From: Methylobacterium thuringiense
GTDB taxonomy: Bacteria; Pseudomonadota; Alphaproteobacteria; Rhizobiales; Beijerinckiaceae
Reading direction: 5' to 3'
DNA: 64,000 nucleotides
Assembly: GCF_022179645.1 (NCBI RefSeq)
Contig: NZ_BPRA01000002.1
Span: forward strand, 212,585 to 276,584
A program made the position numbers and the translations under genes. Under the pieces are notes generated by a model. That model was given only the letters and a program-made list of their open reading frames with translations. It ran no database searches and had not been told where the DNA came from. Position 1 is the stretch's first letter. Every line of letters starts with the position of its first letter. This document shows, one piece after another, positions 1-9,331 of this stretch.

Positions 1-493
1 CGCGGCCGAGATAGGGCGAGCCGTAGGCGACGAGGGCGTCGGCCAGCTCGGAGCGGCCCGAGACGCGCAGGCGGCGGTTGTTCAGGTAAGCGCCCTTGCC
101 GCGCTCGGCCATGAACAGCTCGTCCTTGATCGGATCGTAGATCACGCCCGCGACGACCATTCCGTCGCGCTCGAGCCCGACCGAGATCGCGAAATGCGGG
201 ATGCCGTGCAGGAAGTTGGTGGTGCCGTCGAGCGGGTCGACATGCCAGGTGTGACTCTTGTCGGAGCCCTCGATCACGCCGTCCTCTTCGAGCACCAGGC
301 CATAGCCGGGCCGCGCCTTCATCAACGCGTCGCGCAGAATTTCCTCGGCCTTGCGGTCAGCGGCCGAGACGAAGTTGCCGGGGCCCTTGCGCGAGACCTG
401 CAGGTTCTCGACCTCGCCGAAATCGCGCTTGAGGCCGCGGGCGGCCTTGCGCACGGCGTCGACCATGACGGTCATCAGGGGTGAGTTGATCAT
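1..493 (-). CDS. suhB: Inositol-1-monophosphatase family protein (3' part missing)
   Basis: The gene reads from an ATG at 493 leftwards and runs off the window edge, so only about the first 164 residues are present. The family hydrolyses inositol phosphates and related sugar phosphates in a Mg/Li-sensitive reaction, and the bacterial member SuhB also binds the transcription machinery. The sequence shows the family metal-binding signature DPLDGTTNF preceded by WHV, an upstream EED acid pair and the segment ISVGLERDG typical of the fold. It is divergent to the next gene on the plus strand. Family identity is clear; the exact substrate is not visible. Confidence 0.9.
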   Translation of the reverse strand, partial: MINSPLMTVMVDAVRKAARGLKRDFGEVENLQVSRKGPGNFVSAADRKAEEILRDALMKARPGYGLVLEEDGVIEGSDKSHTWHVDPLDGTTNFLHGIPHFAISVGLERDGMVVAGVIYDPIKDELFMAERGKGAYLNNRRLRVSGRSELADALVAYGSPYLGR

Positions 494-673
494 GCGGCGT
501 CCGTGTCCGGCCCGATGCCGGCGCGCTGGAAAGGATCTGGATTTGAAGGGGTTCTATACGCGTCGCGCCGCAGCGCCATAGGGCCGGGCGATTTTCTGCG
601 CTCGCCGCGCATTGCCCGCGTCATACATGCATCCCGTGCAAGAGACCGGAAGGTCTTGGCCCGAGGAAACACC

Positions 674-1213
674 ATGCGTCCGATCGACTTCGCCGTGGCG
701 ACACTCGTCCTCGCGATCGGCACGGGGTCCGTCTGCGCCCACCAGCCGGCGCCCGCCGCACCCAATCTTCCCGAAAAGATCCCGTTCGGCGTCCCCTACG
801 GCGCGCCGGTCGGCCTTGAACAGGCCCGTGCGATCGTGTCGGCCACGCAGGCCGAGGCGGAGAAGCGCGGCTGGCCGATGAGCATCGCCGTCGTTTACAC
901 GCATGGCGACCTCGTCCATTTCGCCCGGATGGATGGCGCGCAACTCGCCTCGGTCGGCGTCTCCCAGCGCAAGGCCCGGACGGCGGCGCGCTGGCGGCGC
1001 GAGACGCGGGTGTTCTTCGAGGCCTACGCCAAGGGGCCGCCGATCTACGGCACGCTCGATCCCGAGCTTGCCGCCTCGCCCGGCGGCATTCCGCTAATCG
1101 TCGACGGCAAGCTGATCGGCGCGGTCGGCTGCTCCGGCGGGACGAGCGACCAGGACGTCGGTCGTGTGTCAGGCGGGGATCGACGCCCTCAAGTGAGCGG
1201 GTGCAGGGCCTGA
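674..1213 (+). CDS. Secreted GlcG/HbpS (heme-binding/DUF336) family protein with apparent C-terminal frameshift
   Basis: I start this at the ATG at 674, because it opens a signal peptide (hydrophobic FAVATLVLAIGTGSVCA) and the upstream open frame looks non-coding. The mature part has the GlcG/HbpS fold pattern: LEQARAIVSATQAEAEKRG, then the SIAVVYTHGDLVHFARMDG strand pair and a late GGIPLIVDGKLIGAVGCSGG turn. Family members are small octameric heme- or cofactor-binding proteins, often periplasmic. The family end (…[15 protein letters not shown]) is found here only in the next frame, ending with TGA at 1194-1196. One extra base near 1160 would explain this. As read, the protein has an unrelated tail ending at 1213. 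It converges on and overlaps the thiE/tenI gene. Confidence 0.75.
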   Translation: MRPIDFAVATLVLAIGTGSVCAHQPAPAAPNLPEKIPFGVPYGAPVGLEQARAIVSATQAEAEKRGWPMSIAVVYTHGDLVHFARMDGAQLASVGVSQRKARTAARWRRETRVFFEAYAKGPPIYGTLDPELAASPGGIPLIVDGKLIGAVGCSGGTSDQDVGRVSGGDRRPQVSGCRA

Positions 1214-1955
1214 AGGTAGCGCCGCGTTGCGGCAGCCGGATCGGCCGCGCGCATGATCCCACCCATCACCGCAATACCGGCGGCGCCCGCTTCGCGGCAG
1301 GCCACCGCATGCTCGGGTGCGATGCCGCCGAGCGCGACCACGGGCAGGCCGATGGCGGCGGCTTCGTGCAACCCGTCGAGCCCGAGTGCCGGGCCGTAGC
1401 CCGGCTTGCTCGCGGTCGTGAAGATCGGGCTCAGCGTGGCGTAGTCGGCGCCGGCCTCTCTAGCGCGGCGAACGTCGCCGAGGCTGTGAGCGGAAACGCC
1501 GACGACGAACGCTTCTCGCCCCCTGCCTTTCCGCCGAGGAGCCTCATCCGTCATTGCGAGCGTAGCGAAGCAATCCAGGGCCGACACGCCGACGCCAGTG
1601 CGTTGGCCCTGGATTGCTTCGACTTCGCCTCGCAATGACGGCTCGAGGTCTACTGCTCGATCGCCGAACGCGTCGGCGGATTTCGGTACGAGCTCCAAGT
1701 ACGCAGCGCCGAGTTGAACCCCATCCGCATCGATCTCGGCAGCCAAAACCGCGTCGCCGCCGATCGTCAGCCGGCCGCCGGCGGTGCGCACGAGGGCGAG
1801 CAGTTCTAACGCCAGATCACGCCGTGTCGCCGGCTCCAGGTCCTTGTCGCGAAACCAGATCCAGCGCGCGCCCCCGTCGAGCACCGCCCGGACCGTCTCG
1901 ACGAGCGGCCGCGCCGACCCGTGGCGGTCGGTGACGACAAGCAGCGGCGATGGGA

Positions 1956-1959
<4 letters not shown>
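1189..1959 (-). CDS. thiE: Thiamine phosphate synthase / thiazole tautomerase (ThiE/TenI) family protein carrying an in-frame palindromic element
   Basis: TIM-barrel protein of 256 residues, last gene of the thiOSG operon. The likely start is a TTG that overlaps the thiG stop codon (TTGA). ThiE joins the thiazole and pyrimidine phosphates to make thiamine phosphate; TenI aromatises the thiazole tautomer. Visible family features are FRDKD near residue 36, DGVQLG near 79, GVSAHS near 154, SKPGYGP, and GGIAPEH. The usual ThiE Asn-Asp pair is GGD here (67-69), and the end (GIAVMGGI) resembles TenI, so a tautomerase role is possible. Residues about 107-138 are encoded by a palindromic repeat and make the protein roughly 35 residues longer than usual. 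Confidence 0.8.
1549..1640. repeat. 92-bp palindromic repeat element inside thiE/tenI
   Basis: Two arms face each other: 1549-1582 and 1605-1640. The outer 12 bases (cgtcattgcgag) and the inner 17 bases (cgaagcaatccagggcc) match perfectly as reverse complements; only a few central arm bases differ. The sequence type (CGTCATTGCGAG…GAAGCAATCCAGG) is one I recognise as an abundant intergenic palindrome in alphaproteobacterial genomes. Here it lies wholly within the coding frame of the ThiE/TenI gene, adding roughly 31 residues without a stop or frameshift. Confidence 0.85.
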
Positions 1960-2759
<800 letters not shown>

Positions 2760-2782
2760 GGAAGAACCCTTCTTTCCTGCGT

Positions 2783-2992
2783 TCAGCCACCCTGCATGGC
2801 GCGGACGATCTCGATGCGGTCGCCCTCGCTCAGCGGGGTTTCGGCCCAATCCGTCCTGCGCACGACCCGGCCGTTGAGGGCGATGGCGATGCCTTCCGCC
2901 GGCAGAGCCCGTTCCTCGGCCTCGATCGCGAACAAGGCCGCGACGTTCCCGGCCTCGTGCTCGCGCGGCTCGCCGTTGACGATCAACTTCAT
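2783..2992 (-). CDS. thiS: Sulfur carrier protein ThiS
   Basis: A 69-residue ubiquitin-like protein ending in the diagnostic Gly-Gly, which is adenylated and thiocarboxylated to deliver sulfur to ThiG. The start MKLIVNGE and the segment [15 protein letters not shown] match the family. Its ATG overlaps the thiO stop (ATGA), showing translational coupling. Cytoplasmic; acts with ThiG and ThiO from the same operon. Confidence 0.95.
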   Translation of the reverse strand: MKLIVNGEPREHEAGNVAALFAIEAEERALPAEGIAIALNGRVVRRTDWAETPLSEGDRIEIVRAMQGG

Positions 2993-4212
2993 GCGCCGGC
3001 CCTCTGGCGGCGCTCGTCTTCCGCCTGCACGAACCGCGCGAGGCCGAAGCCGCGGCAGACATCCGGCAGCGTCCCTGTCTCCACCAAATCGACCACTGCG
3101 TCGGCGGTCGCCGGGGCCAGGAGATAGCCGTTGCGGTGGTGGCCGGTGGCGATGACGAGGCCGTTCGGCAGGGCATCGACGATGGGGGCGTCGTCGTCGG
3201 AGGTTGGGCGGAATCCGCTCCAGACAGCCTCGACCTCCATCTCCTCGACACCCGGCAGAACCTGGCGCGCACCCTCCAACAGGGCGAAGAGTCCGCCCGC
3301 GGTGACGCCGTCGCGAAAGCCGCAATCCTCCACCGTGGCGCCGACGATGAGGGAGCCATCTCCTTTCGGGGCCATGTGAATCTGCTCTGTCCAGACCATG
3401 TGCGCCAGGGTGCCGGTGCGCTTCGTCGTCTTCAGCGCGAGGGACTGTCCCTTGATCGGCCGCACCGGCAGAATGAGCCCATTCGGCAGCAGACCGCCCT
3501 GCCCGCTCCAGGCACCGGTAGCGAGGATCACGGTGTCGGCTGCGATGCTGCCTTGGCTCGTCACGATGCCTGACGTGCGTTCGCCGCGATAGGCGACGTG
3601 ATCGACGGCGAGACCCTCGACGATGCCGACCCCGGCCGCGTCGCAGGCCCGCACCAGCGCCTGCATGACGAGCCGCGGATCGACCTGGGCATCGCGCGGG
3701 CAGAAGATCCCAGCGGTCACGTTCGGCCGCAGCAGCGGTTCGCGGGTGCGGACCTGCGGGCCGGAGAGCCATTCGGCGGCGACGCCCGAGCGGCGCTGGA
3801 GATCGTGGCGGAAGCGGAGCCGTTCGACCTCGTCGCGGCCGATGGCGAGCACCAGGGTGCCCTCCTCCCGGTAATCGATGCCGACGCCCGACGCCTGCTG
3901 CAACGCATCGCGAAACGCGGGCCAGCGGCGGAGGCTGTCGAGCGCCAGCGGCAGGAGCAGGTCGGAGCCGGGCTCGTGCTCGGCGGCCGGCGCCAGCATG
4001 CCGGTGGCGGCGAGGCTCGCCCCGGCGCCGACGGTGTCGCGCTCGATCACCGTGACGGAGCGGCCGGTGCCCGCGAGCCGCCAGGCGATCGACAGGCCGA
4101 TCAACCCGCCGCCGACCACGACGACATCGGCGTGCTCCGGCAGCGCGGCCGGGCGCGGACGCAGGCCGGAATCGCGTCGAAGACCGATCGGGGATGTCAG
4201 GACAGCCGACAC
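2989..4212 (-). CDS. thiO: Glycine oxidase ThiO
   Basis: FAD-dependent amino acid oxidase of about 407 residues that converts glycine to dehydroglycine (iminoacetate) for thiazole synthesis in aerobes. The dinucleotide-binding motif [15 protein letters not shown] lies near the N-terminus, then [14 protein letters not shown]. The C-terminal FAD site [13 protein letters not shown] matches DAO-family enzymes. I prefer the GTG at 4212 because GGAGG lies four bases before it; an in-frame GTG at 4287 lies between this start and the riboswitch and has no clear ribosome-binding site. First gene of thiO-thiS-thiG-thiE; thiC is not in this window. Confidence 0.92.
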   Translation of the reverse strand: MSAVLTSPIGLRRDSGLRPRPAALPEHADVVVVGGGLIGLSIAWRLAGTGRSVTVIERDTVGAGASLAATGMLAPAAEHEPGSDLLLPLALDSLRRWPAFRDALQQASGVGIDYREEGTLVLAIGRDEVERLRFRHDLQRRSGVAAEWLSGPQVRTREPLLRPNVTAGIFCPRDAQVDPRLVMQALVRACDAAGVGIVEGLAVDHVAYRGERTSGIVTSQGSIAADTVILATGAWSGQGGLLPNGLILPVRPIKGQSLALKTTKRTGTLAHMVWTEQIHMAPKGDGSLIVGATVEDCGFRDGVTAGGLFALLEGARQVLPGVEEMEVEAVWSGFRPTSDDDAPIVDALPNGLVIATGHHRNGYLLAPATADAVVDLVETGTLPDVCRGFGLARFVQAEDERRQRAGA

Positions 4213-4297
4213 GAGGCCTCCACGGTTGCCCGCAAGGAATGGTGCCGCGCGCTTCGGTGAAGCTGGGGCATCTGTCGAAAAAGACACCCGCGGTCCA

Positions 4298-4387
4298 ATC
4301 CCTACGCCGGTATGAGCCGGATCAGGTTCGAAGGATTTCCGCGCTGCCGTGAGGCGACTAGCGGTGTCTCAGCCCCTTGTCGGGGAT
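4298..4387 (-). promoter_or_regulatory. TPP riboswitch (THI element) of the thiO operon
   Basis: Read on the minus strand, the leader contains the conserved TPP aptamer blocks: GGGGCTGAGAC, then CCTTCGAACCTGATCCGG and CATACCGGCGTAGGGA. A P1 stem can form between ATCCC (4383-4387) and GGGAT (4298-4302). The aptamer ends about 85 nt upstream of the proposed thiO start, leaving room for an expression platform. In this family binding of thiamine diphosphate turns the downstream operon off. Confidence 0.95.
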
Positions 4388-4871
4388 CTCCCTGGAATGC
4401 TGCTGATGTGGGCCGGGATGCAGGAGAGGTCAATCCCCGCGCCGATCGTCGCGATTCTTAAAATCCGTGCGGTTCCGGCGAGATCTACGTGGAGGCCGTG
4501 GCGATCCCGGGCGGCCGTCTCGGCACGGGCCTGCTCGGGATGTCGTTCCTGTCGCGGTTGCGGAATTTCAGCGTGGCCGGCGCGCGGATCACGCTACGGG
4601 GGTAGCGAGCCGACAGCGCGGATCAGACCAGGGTGGGCAGCAGACTGACCCACGACGTAGCATTCAATGTCGAAGAGGTCAGAACAAGCAGCCTTTATAG
4701 GCGTGTTCGCTCTCACCGAATGTAGCGCCTCCCAATACAGCTTTTGGCTGACGGGCGCGGTTACGCTTTAATCCACACTGCGGACCCCTCGTTCGGGTAG
4801 CCGAACCACATCATCATCCGCACCAGATGCGACCCTGTCGTACTGTGTGCAGACTGACGCTCCGAAGAGAA
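4388..4871. other. Intergenic region between riboswitch leader and cyclase gene
   Basis: About 480 bp between the thi operon promoter side and the 3' end of the cyclase gene. It should contain the thi operon promoter near its left end. Part of it (roughly 4660-4780) is less GC-rich than its surroundings. Short open frames exist but none has codon bias, a ribosome-binding site or a recognisable product. Confidence 0.5.
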
Positions 4872-6218
4872 TCAATCCGCGTCCTGCGCCAGCGCCGCCG
4901 CGATCACCATGCCCGGCGGTGAGCCGCGATCGGCGCCCTGGCCGAGCGAGGCCTTGGCCGCCCTCTTCCGGCCCGGCCGGTAGACCTCCATCGGCTCCGA
5001 AAATCCGTCGAGGCCGTGCTCGCCAAGGGATTCCGGGTCGCCCCAGAGGAAATCGACGAACGGCTTCGACATCAGAAGTGGCTCGCCCAGCGTCCGGTTC
5101 AACCGCGAGAGGCGGCTGGCGAGGTTCACGTCGCGGCCGATCACGGTGAAGTCGAGCCGGGTGCCCGACCCGACATTGCCGTAAGCGGCCTCGCCGTGGT
5201 GGAGCGCGATGCCCGCCGCCACCGGCTTGCCGCCGAAGCGGTCGAGGGCGTTGGCCTCGGCCAGCGCCTCGAGCGCACCCTGCGCCGCCGTCAGCGCGCC
5301 CTTGGCCGCGCCGCCGAGGTCGTCGCCGGGTTCGCGGAAGATCGCGAGCAGGCCGTCGCCGAGATATTTCAGGACCTCGCCGCCCTCGCGCTCGATCGCC
5401 GGCACGAGGCAATCGAAGAAATGGTTGAGGAGCTCGACCGCTTCCTCGGGTGTCAGGTCGGCCGAGAGGCGGGTGTAGTCGCGCATGTCGGCGAACAGGA
5501 TCGCCGAGCGGATGCGCTTCACCTGTCCGCGCCGAATGTCGCCCGAGAGAATCGCCCGGTGTGGCTCGTCGCCGACATAGATCCGAAGCACCTGGTCGAG
5601 TTGCTTGTTGACGATCCGCATCTCCATCACCGCGGCCAGCGCCGGCATGATGAAGCGCAGGATCGCGATGTCCTCGTCGGCGAATCCGTCCTTCGCCCGG
5701 GTTGCGAGGGTGAGGCCGTTATGGGTGCCGTTGGTAAAGAACACCGGCACGACGACGTAGGCCGTGTAGCCCTCGGCCTTCAGCTCCGGGATGATCGAGA
5801 ACAATCCGTCATCGGTCTCGGCCAGATCGAGGATCAGCCACTCGCCGCTCTGGTGGACGGCGTGGAACGGGCTCTCGCGATAGGCCGCGTCCGAAGCCTC
5901 GCCGTGCGGAAACAGCCGCACCGTGGTGCCCGCCTCGCGGGACCAGACCCGGCCGACGCCCGAATATTCCGAATGCAGGGTGTCGATCGCGGTGGAGGCA
6001 CGGTCGACGGGCACGCCGACATCGATCAGGCGTTGCGCCAATCCCGACAGCAGGTCGCTGGCATTTTGCAGCCGCGCGCCCTCGCCCAGCAGCCAGTCGC
6101 GGATGCCCACGCTCTGCTGGATCGCGCCGAACGGAACGTCCTGCGCCTCGGAGCCGTCGGCGAAGGCGGTGGGAGCGAGCGCTTTCGGTGGCTGCTGCGT
6201 GGCGTCCTCGTCGAGCAT
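4872..6218 (-). CDS. Class III adenylate/guanylate cyclase, soluble, with N-terminal sensor region
   Basis: 448 residues from the ATG at 6218 (MLDEDATQQPP). The N-terminal 230 or so residues look like a GAF-type sensor: strands around LFPHGEASDAAYRESPFHAV and YVVVPVFFTNGTHNGLTLAT, then a helix IAILRFIMPALAAVMEMR. The C-terminal catalytic domain has the metal-binding ILFADMRDYT, LKYLGDGLLAIF and the transition-state motif GRDVNLASRL. No membrane segments are seen, so it is probably cytoplasmic. Family members make cAMP, and this is most likely an adenylate cyclase, though nucleotide choice cannot be fixed from sequence alone. It stands alone with no operon partner. Confidence 0.88.
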   Translation of the reverse strand: MLDEDATQQPPKALAPTAFADGSEAQDVPFGAIQQSVGIRDWLLGEGARLQNASDLLSGLAQRLIDVGVPVDRASTAIDTLHSEYSGVGRVWSREAGTTVRLFPHGEASDAAYRESPFHAVHQSGEWLILDLAETDDGLFSIIPELKAEGYTAYVVVPVFFTNGTHNGLTLATRAKDGFADEDIAILRFIMPALAAVMEMRIVNKQLDQVLRIYVGDEPHRAILSGDIRRGQVKRIRSAILFADMRDYTRLSADLTPEEAVELLNHFFDCLVPAIEREGGEVLKYLGDGLLAIFREPGDDLGGAAKGALTAAQGALEALAEANALDRFGGKPVAAGIALHHGEAAYGNVGSGTRLDFTVIGRDVNLASRLSRLNRTLGEPLLMSKPFVDFLWGDPESLGEHGLDGFSEPMEVYRPGRKRAAKASLGQGADRGSPPGMVIAAALAQDAD

Positions 6219-6582
6219 ATGGCCAAGGTGGGTGCGGCGCAGGGCAAAGCAAGGTTTGCAGGATGGATCGTGTCGCGATGCGAACGCAAGCGGGTGACAA
6301 CCTCGGGTAGACCTGCCGGCTGCCTGATCGCGTGCCTCGACATAGCCCGAAATCGTCCGGCCGCCGACAGCCAATTTTCATGGACGCGTCGTGCCGGACT
6401 CCCAAGGTGCCGCCAGGGCTCTACCGCGGCCTTCAAGCCTGTGGACTGAGATGCCGGATCAAGACTTTGGGACGCTGGGACAATGCAACCCCGGGGCCGC
6501 CGCCCTAACGAGCTTTTGCGAGGTTCAACAGATCGGGTTTGCCCGAGGGTCCTTCGCCTTCGAACTCCCGGGACTATTCCTA
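6219..6582. other. Divergent intergenic region
   Basis: About 360 bp separating the cyclase gene (minus) from the small secreted-protein gene (plus). It must hold both promoters. I see no conserved RNA element, repeat or convincing short gene in it. Confidence 0.4.
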
Positions 6583-6945
6583 ATGCCGAATTCCGTACTT
6601 CGTCTCACCGCTCTAGCCGTGATTTTCGCTCCGAGCCTCGCCATGGCCCAGGCCCAGCAGGACTTCACGCTCGTCAACCGCACCGGCTACCAGATCGACG
6701 AAGTCTATGTCGGGCCGGTCAGCAGCTCCGAGTGGGGCAAGGACGTGATGGGCAAGGAAGCGATCGACGACGGCGAGAGCGCCGACATCAGCTTCCAGGG
6801 CGGCGGCGGCTGCAAGTGGGACATCCGGGTCGTCTACAACGATGGCGACGCCGCGGAATTCCACAACGTGAACCTCTGCAACATCAGCAAGGTCAGCCTA
6901 TTCTGGAACCGCAAGGCCGGCACCACGCGCGCGGTCGCCGAGTAA
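6583..6945 (+). CDS. Small secreted protein of unknown function
   Basis: 120 residues starting with a clear signal peptide (LRLTALAVIFAPSLAMAQA, likely cleaved after the AQA). The mature part, beginning FTLVNRTGYQIDEVYVGP, resembles the small all-beta periplasmic proteins of Hyphomicrobiales in which an Asn-Arg-Thr-Gly start is common. It has two cysteines (GGGCKWD and VNLCNIS) that could form a disulfide. It is monocistronic and ends just before a perfect hairpin. I do not know its function. Confidence 0.8.
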   Translation: MPNSVLRLTALAVIFAPSLAMAQAQQDFTLVNRTGYQIDEVYVGPVSSSEWGKDVMGKEAIDDGESADISFQGGGGCKWDIRVVYNDGDAAEFHNVNLCNISKVSLFWNRKAGTTRAVAE

Positions 6946-6947
6946 TA

Positions 6948-6982
6948 CCGAAAGGCGATGAGCCCGGCTCATCGCCTTTCGG
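6948..6982 (+). terminator. Perfect 17-bp hairpin after the secreted-protein gene
   Basis: CCGAAAGGCGATGAGCC (6948-6964) pairs perfectly with 6966-6982. It starts two bases after the stop codon of the upstream gene. There is no long T run, so termination strength is uncertain, but position and symmetry suggest a transcription terminator or 3' stabiliser. Confidence 0.7.
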
Positions 6983-7051
6983 CCGCGCGACGGCGGCCGT
7001 CCGCCGGACGCGCCGATCGGCCGGTCTCGACGCACAGCGCTAGGGTTGCCT

Positions 7052-7099
7052 GCCCCTGAGGGTCCGATGCCGTGGGGGCGGCATCGGACCCTCAGGGGC
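7052..7099. terminator. Perfect 20-bp stem hairpin between convergent genes
   Basis: GCCCCTGAGGGTCCGATGCC (7052-7071) and its exact reverse complement (7080-7099) enclose an 8-nt loop. It begins one base beyond the 3' end of the AraC gene on the minus strand and is probably its terminator; it could also serve the plus strand. Confidence 0.7.
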
Positions 7100-7100
7100 T

Positions 7101-8117
7101 TCAAAGCTCCTTGAACCAGTCCTCGATGACGGCCCCGGATGCGGGGAGCACGACGCGGACGCCAGCGCGCGCCTTGTCGCGCAGGGCGGCAGGCGAATAG
7201 CCGAACGCGTCCTGGAAGGCCCGCCGAAAACTGCGCTCCTGCCGGAAGCCGAAGCGCGCCGCGATCTGCACGACCGGCACGTCGACCATGCGCCGCGAGG
7301 CGATCTCGCGGTGCGCCCGCGCGAGACGCAGCCGGCGGATGGTGGCGGCGACGTCGCCCGTCGCGCTCATGAGGCGATACAGCCGGGAGCGCGACAGGGC
7401 GAAGGCCCGACAGATCATGTCGGGTCCGAGATCCGGATCGGAGAGATGTTCTTCGACATAGCGCCGGATGTCCTTCGCTGTCTCGACGTTCTCGTCGGCG
7501 CCGGCCGGCTGCAGGGGCGGCGCTCGGTTGAGACAGGTCGCGAGGAGTTGCAGGCAACTGCGGCCGGCCATCGCCGCCTTGGCCGGCGCCAGCGATTCGG
7601 GCAGGTCGATCAGCGCACGCGTATGCGCGCCAACGATCAGAGCCTCGGGCGAGTCCGGCTTGAACACCCGCCCGTCGAAAGGATCGACCGGCCCCAGCGC
7701 CGTTTCGAGCAGCGTGCGGGGAAGCACGATCGCGTTGAAGGTGACGCCCTCCAGTGTGTAGTCGGCCGGGCTCGACAGCTTCGTGATCATGAGCGACCCG
7801 ATCCCGAAATCCATCCTTCGCCGTCCGCAGGTGCCGTAGCCACGGCCCGCTTCCATGACGTTGATGAAGACATGGTCGAGACCGACGCGCTCGGCCGCCG
7901 CCTTCGTCCGAACGAGACGGAAATCGCTCGCCGTGATGCGCCCGACCATCACCGGCCCCAGGCGCCGCCACAGGCTTTCGCTCGTGAAACGCTCGGCCTC
8001 CTCGGGCGTCATCTGGATCTCTCCCGACGTCCCCATGGCCTCCTGCCAGGCGGCCCTGCGATAGGCGGCGTCGCCGTCCGAGAGCCGGATGGAATGCCTG
8101 ACGATGGTCGCCGTCAT
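7101..8117 (-). CDS. AraC-family transcriptional regulator
   Basis: 338 residues. The N-terminal about 200 residues look like an AraC-binding-like sensor domain (YGTCGRRRMDFGIGSLMITKLSSP). The C-terminal 100 residues carry two helix-turn-helix units: LGPDMICRAFALSRSRLYRLM, then VVQIAARFGFRQERSFRRAFQDAFGYSP. The ATG at 8117 is preferred over an upstream in-frame TTG. It is divergent from a second regulator of the same architecture, sharing an intergenic region of about 200 bp. Target and effector are unknown. Confidence 0.9.
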   Translation of the reverse strand: MTATIVRHSIRLSDGDAAYRRAAWQEAMGTSGEIQMTPEEAERFTSESLWRRLGPVMVGRITASDFRLVRTKAAAERVGLDHVFINVMEAGRGYGTCGRRRMDFGIGSLMITKLSSPADYTLEGVTFNAIVLPRTLLETALGPVDPFDGRVFKPDSPEALIVGAHTRALIDLPESLAPAKAAMAGRSCLQLLATCLNRAPPLQPAGADENVETAKDIRRYVEEHLSDPDLGPDMICRAFALSRSRLYRLMSATGDVAATIRRLRLARAHREIASRRMVDVPVVQIAARFGFRQERSFRRAFQDAFGYSPAALRDKARAGVRVVLPASGAVIEDWFKEL

Positions 8118-8326
8118 CAACGCTGTTCTTCCGGATGCGGGCCGTCGCCGCGGTGGCGATCGTCACGGTCAATTCGTCTCGATTTTTTGCACAGTCAAGA
8201 CGGATCGTCCGGTGCCCGCAAAACGGCGTTGACGGCGCCACGCGGCTGAAACACCCTTTCAATATAAGGGACTAAGCGCTCTTCCGCACTTGCGGACAAG
8301 ACCGGCAGGCCGTCAGGATCTCACGC

Positions 8327-9331
8327 GTGGCCACCCCCTCCTTCACATTCGCGTCCGAGACCGAAACGACGGGCTTCGAGGCCTATCGCGACCTCTACGC
8401 GGCCGGCTCCGACGTCGCGGCGACCGGTGCTCCGTTCCATGCGCGGGTCGACGGTCACCGCTTCGAGCAATTGCTGCTGTTCGAGCGCCGTCTGGCCGGT
8501 GTCGCGCATAGCCGGAACCCCGCTCGGGTGCGGCGGGACGACTTCGACCACTTCACGCTCCAACTCCTCTGCGACGGAACCTTCCAGGGCGGGCCGATCG
8601 GCAGCGAGTTGGCGTTGGCACAGGGTGACATCATCCTGTTCGACATGACCCGGCCGCAGCGGACCCTGGCCGAGGGCGCGCATTTCCTGACGGTCGCGCT
8701 GCCGCGCGACGTCGTCGAAACGGTCGCGCCGCATGCCGGGAAGTTCCACGGCACCATCCTGCCGCGGGCCAATACGGGACTTCTCGGCGATCTGCTCCGA
8801 TCGCTGGCACGCCGCCGCGATACGGTTCCGGCGCATTCCGCCGTGCATGTCTCGCGGGCCGTCGCCGAGTTTCTGGCGATCGCGATCGGTACCGATGCGC
8901 CCGGCGCGGCGGTTCCGCCGGCGCGGCTGACGGCGATGCGGTTGGAGCGCGCGCAAGCCTTCATCGACGCCCGCCTGGGCGATTCTCGGCTCGACGCGGC
9001 CACGATCGCCTCGGGCATCGCGGTCTCCCGCAGCGTGCTCTATCGGCTGTTCGCGCCGGCCGGCGGCGTCGCCCAGTACATCCTGAACAAGCGGCTCGAG
9101 CAGATGCGGGCGGCCCTGCGCCATTCCACCGAGAGCCGAAGCGTCTCGACGCTGGCCTACGATTTCGGCTTCTCCAGCGAGAGCCATTGCAGCCGCGCCT
9201 TCCGCACGGCCTACGGCCTGCCGCCGGGCCGTTATCGCGCCGAGACGGGCGGTGGGCGCACCACCAGCCCGGAAGATCCGGGCGTCGGCGCCAAGGCCCT
9301 GATGGTTGACTGGGTGAGCAAGCTGTATTGA
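8327..9331 (+). CDS. AraC-family transcriptional regulator (second copy)
   Basis: 334 residues from a GTG. It has the same layout as the regulator on the other side of the promoter region: an N-terminal sensor half (DDFDHFTLQLLCDGTFQGG) and a C-terminal AraC domain (LDAATIASGIAVSRSVLYRLFAP and VSTLAYDFGFSSESHCSRAFRTAYGLPPGRYR). The stop codon overlaps the start of the MFS gene (TTGA), so the regulator and transporter are translationally coupled. This makes control of that exporter the likeliest role, by inference from position. Confidence 0.9.
   Translation: MATPSFTFASETETTGFEAYRDLYAAGSDVAATGAPFHARVDGHRFEQLLLFERRLAGVAHSRNPARVRRDDFDHFTLQLLCDGTFQGGPIGSELALAQGDIILFDMTRPQRTLAEGAHFLTVALPRDVVETVAPHAGKFHGTILPRANTGLLGDLLRSLARRRDTVPAHSAVHVSRAVAEFLAIAIGTDAPGAAVPPARLTAMRLERAQAFIDARLGDSRLDAATIASGIAVSRSVLYRLFAPAGGVAQYILNKRLEQMRAALRHSTESRSVSTLAYDFGFSSESHCSRAFRTAYGLPPGRYRAETGGGRTTSPEDPGVGAKALMVDWVSKLY

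Noticed and set aside
4349-4700. Short plus-strand frames next to the TPP riboswitch
   Set aside because: They start in or near the aptamer antisense strand, have no ribosome-binding site and no family resemblance.
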